A stretch of DNA of 7,592 bases from Acidimicrobium sp. Lineage in GTDB: Bacteria; Actinomycetota; Acidimicrobiia; Acidimicrobiales; Ilumatobacteraceae. Made by a program: the position numbers and the translations under genes. This document shows, in pieces, positions 6,414 to 7,592 of the stretch (within the stretch, counting starts at the first letter, position 1; each line of letters begins with the position of its first letter). The DNA is taken from positions 18,877 through 26,468 of the forward strand of contig DOHD01000170.1 in NCBI GenBank assembly GCA_003535455.1, written 5' to 3'. The notes below the pieces were generated by a model that was not told the DNA's origin, ran no database searches, and saw only the letters and a list, made by a program, of their open reading frames with translations.

Positions 6414-7592
6414 ATGATTAATTTGCGAAAAGCATTGTCGATCACGATGCTCGTTTCAGCGCTCGCGACAACTTTTGGTGCCGCGACCGCTGCCATCGCC
6501 GAAGGTGGCACCAACTCGCTGGCGCCAGTCGATGTGGTCGAGGTGAACGGGCTTATCGACGAAATTGTCGTGAGTGATATCGAACAGGCGATTGATCGGG
6601 CCGAAACATCGACATCGCAGGCCGTGATTTTGCAGGTCAATTCTTTGGGTGGTGTCGTTTCGACCAAGCGAATGGAGGCGCTGTTCAACAAAATCATTGA
6701 GTCGAAAAAACCGATCGGGGTTTGGGTCGGGCCGACGACCGCGCGTGCCTATGGCAGTGCGGCGCAATTGTTGGCGGTTGCCGATGTTTCGGCGATGGCC
6801 GACGGCACACGAATCGGAAAGACCGGAAAGCTATTGATGACGAGCGCCGGCGAAGTGAGCTTTGGCGATGCGTCGGCGACGCTGCGCACGACGACGGTCA
6901 ATTCAAAAGAGGCGAAGCGACTTGGTGCACTAAAACTTAAAACCGATGACGAAGGCGTGCCGGTTTTGCGCAACATGCTTTTGGCGATGAACGGGCTATC
7001 GATCAAAGGAAAAGTGCTGCAGACGGTCGTCGATGTCAAATCTGATTCGGGTGACGAACTAATTCGCGAGGCCGCGACGACGAGATTTTTCAAGCTCGGT
7101 CTGCTCGAGCGACTGTTGCACACTGCTGCGAGCCCGCCGGTGACTTTTTTGTTGGTGATAATTGGCCTGGCACTTTTGATTTTTGAATTTTTCACCGCGG
7201 GCATCGGCATCGCCGGCGTCGTCGGTGCAATATGTGTCGTTCTCGGTAGCCATGGTCTGGCAACTTTGCCGATACGTGGCGCGAGTCTGGCGGTGATAAT
7301 CGTGGCGATGCTATTGCTGTCGATAGATGTGCAAGTTGGAATTCCGAGATTTTTCACGGGCTTGGGGCTCGTGTTGCTGGCAATTGGCAGTTTGACTTTG
7401 TTTCGAAGCAGCGACGGTGGCGAAATCAGATTGTCGTGGCTGACGTTTCTTAGCGGAATGATCGCGATCTCGCTCGCGTTCGTGGTTGGTATGCCGTCGA
7501 TGGTGCGAACGCGATTTGCGACGCCAACGATCGGCCGCGAGTGGATGATCGGCAGCGTCGGTCGGGCCGTAGGCACGATTAATCCGTTGGGT
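6414..7592 (+). CDS. NfeD-family membrane protein with degenerate ClpP-like domain (3' end outside window)
   Basis: The frame is open for 393 codons to the window edge, so the gene is incomplete. A signal peptide or first membrane segment spans about 5-29 (KALSITMLVSALATTFGAAT), with likely cleavage near residue 29. Residues 40-235 form a ClpP/Clp-protease-class domain as in long NfeD proteins (VDVVEVNGLID, VILQVNSLGG, KPIGVWVGP, ARAYGSAAQLLAVAD, GTRIG). Membrane helices follow at about 243-260, 262-280, 288-305, 313-330 and 343-361. GREWMIGSVGRAVGTINPLG then begins the C-terminal OB-fold NfeD domain, which is cut. Long NfeD proteins are membrane proteases or scaffolds linked to stomatin-like proteins and membrane quality control. 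Here the usual 'SAG' serine motif reads Gly114-Ser115-Ala116, so proteolysis is doubtful. The ATG at 6414 is directly followed by the signal peptide; only a weak AGG (6399-6401) precedes it. A stomatin/SPFH partner gene may lie beyond the right edge. Confidence 0.87.
   Translation, partial: MINLRKALSITMLVSALATTFGAATAAIAEGGTNSLAPVDVVEVNGLIDEIVVSDIEQAIDRAETSTSQAVILQVNSLGGVVSTKRMEALFNKIIESKKPIGVWVGPTTARAYGSAAQLLAVADVSAMADGTRIGKTGKLLMTSAGEVSFGDASATLRTTTVNSKEAKRLGALKLKTDDEGVPVLRNMLLAMNGLSIKGKVLQTVVDVKSDSGDELIREAATTRFFKLGLLERLLHTAASPPVTFLLVIIGLALLIFEFFTAGIGIAGVVGAICVVLGSHGLATLPIRGASLAVIIVAMLLLSIDVQVGIPRFFTGLGLVLLAIGSLTLFRSSDGGEIRLSWLTFLSGMIAISLAFVVGMPSMVRTRFATPTIGREWMIGSVGRAVGTINPLG

Noticed and set aside
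6749..7576. Minus-strand open frame of 275 codons opposite the NfeD-like gene
   Set aside because: Antisense shadow. The plus-strand frame has a signal peptide, a ClpP-like domain, membrane helices and an OB-fold start, whereas this one is low-complexity Ser/Pro/Ile-rich with no motif.

Overview
The window looks like a stretch of ordinary chromosome from an actinobacterium of moderate G+C (about half by eye). I favour an uncultured member of the Acidimicrobiia, but that is inference. The evidence for Actinobacteria is the aspartokinase of 420 residues with an in-frame beta-subunit start, its near-linkage to asd, the single-pass extracytoplasmic cyclophilin with a basic N-terminus, a PtpB-type phosphatase, and an almost complete lack of Shine-Dalgarno sequences. 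There is no tRNA, rRNA, CRISPR array, insertion sequence or phage gene. Coding density is very high: the gene-free gaps are at most about 90 bases.

Left part (1-1866): on the minus strand lie the first 44 codons of a leucyl/phenylalanyl-tRNA-protein transferase (aat, cut by the window edge). Just upstream of it is a 3-hydroxyacyl-CoA dehydrogenase. An 89-bp divergent promoter region separates this from a plus-strand PtpB-like tyrosine/lipid phosphatase. The two divergent starts carry the same TAGTGTCG box in mirror orientation, 7 nt from each ATG.

Middle part (1873-5952): a minus-strand membrane-anchored cyclophilin converges on the phosphatase and diverges from an amino-acid biosynthesis cluster. 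That cluster is lysC (aspartokinase alpha, with an internal start for beta), a SAM-dependent methyltransferase of unknown substrate, and asd (aspartate-semialdehyde dehydrogenase). LysC and Asd catalyse the first two steps from aspartate towards lysine/diaminopimelate, threonine, methionine and isoleucine. The methyltransferase between them is the unexpected element.

Right part (5956-7592): a small stand-alone receiver-domain protein on the minus strand converges on asd. It diverges from an NfeD-family membrane protein that runs off the right edge and whose ClpP-like domain appears to have lost the serine-protease motif.

The main cross-cutting observation is that eight of nine gene starts have a TANNNT (-10-like) hexamer 6-9 nt upstream and no Shine-Dalgarno sequence, which suggests leaderless transcription throughout. 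The one strong Shine-Dalgarno sequence lies inside lysC, where it would serve the beta subunit. I found no clear sign of a novel multi-gene system. The oddities are at the level of single proteins and of promoter architecture.
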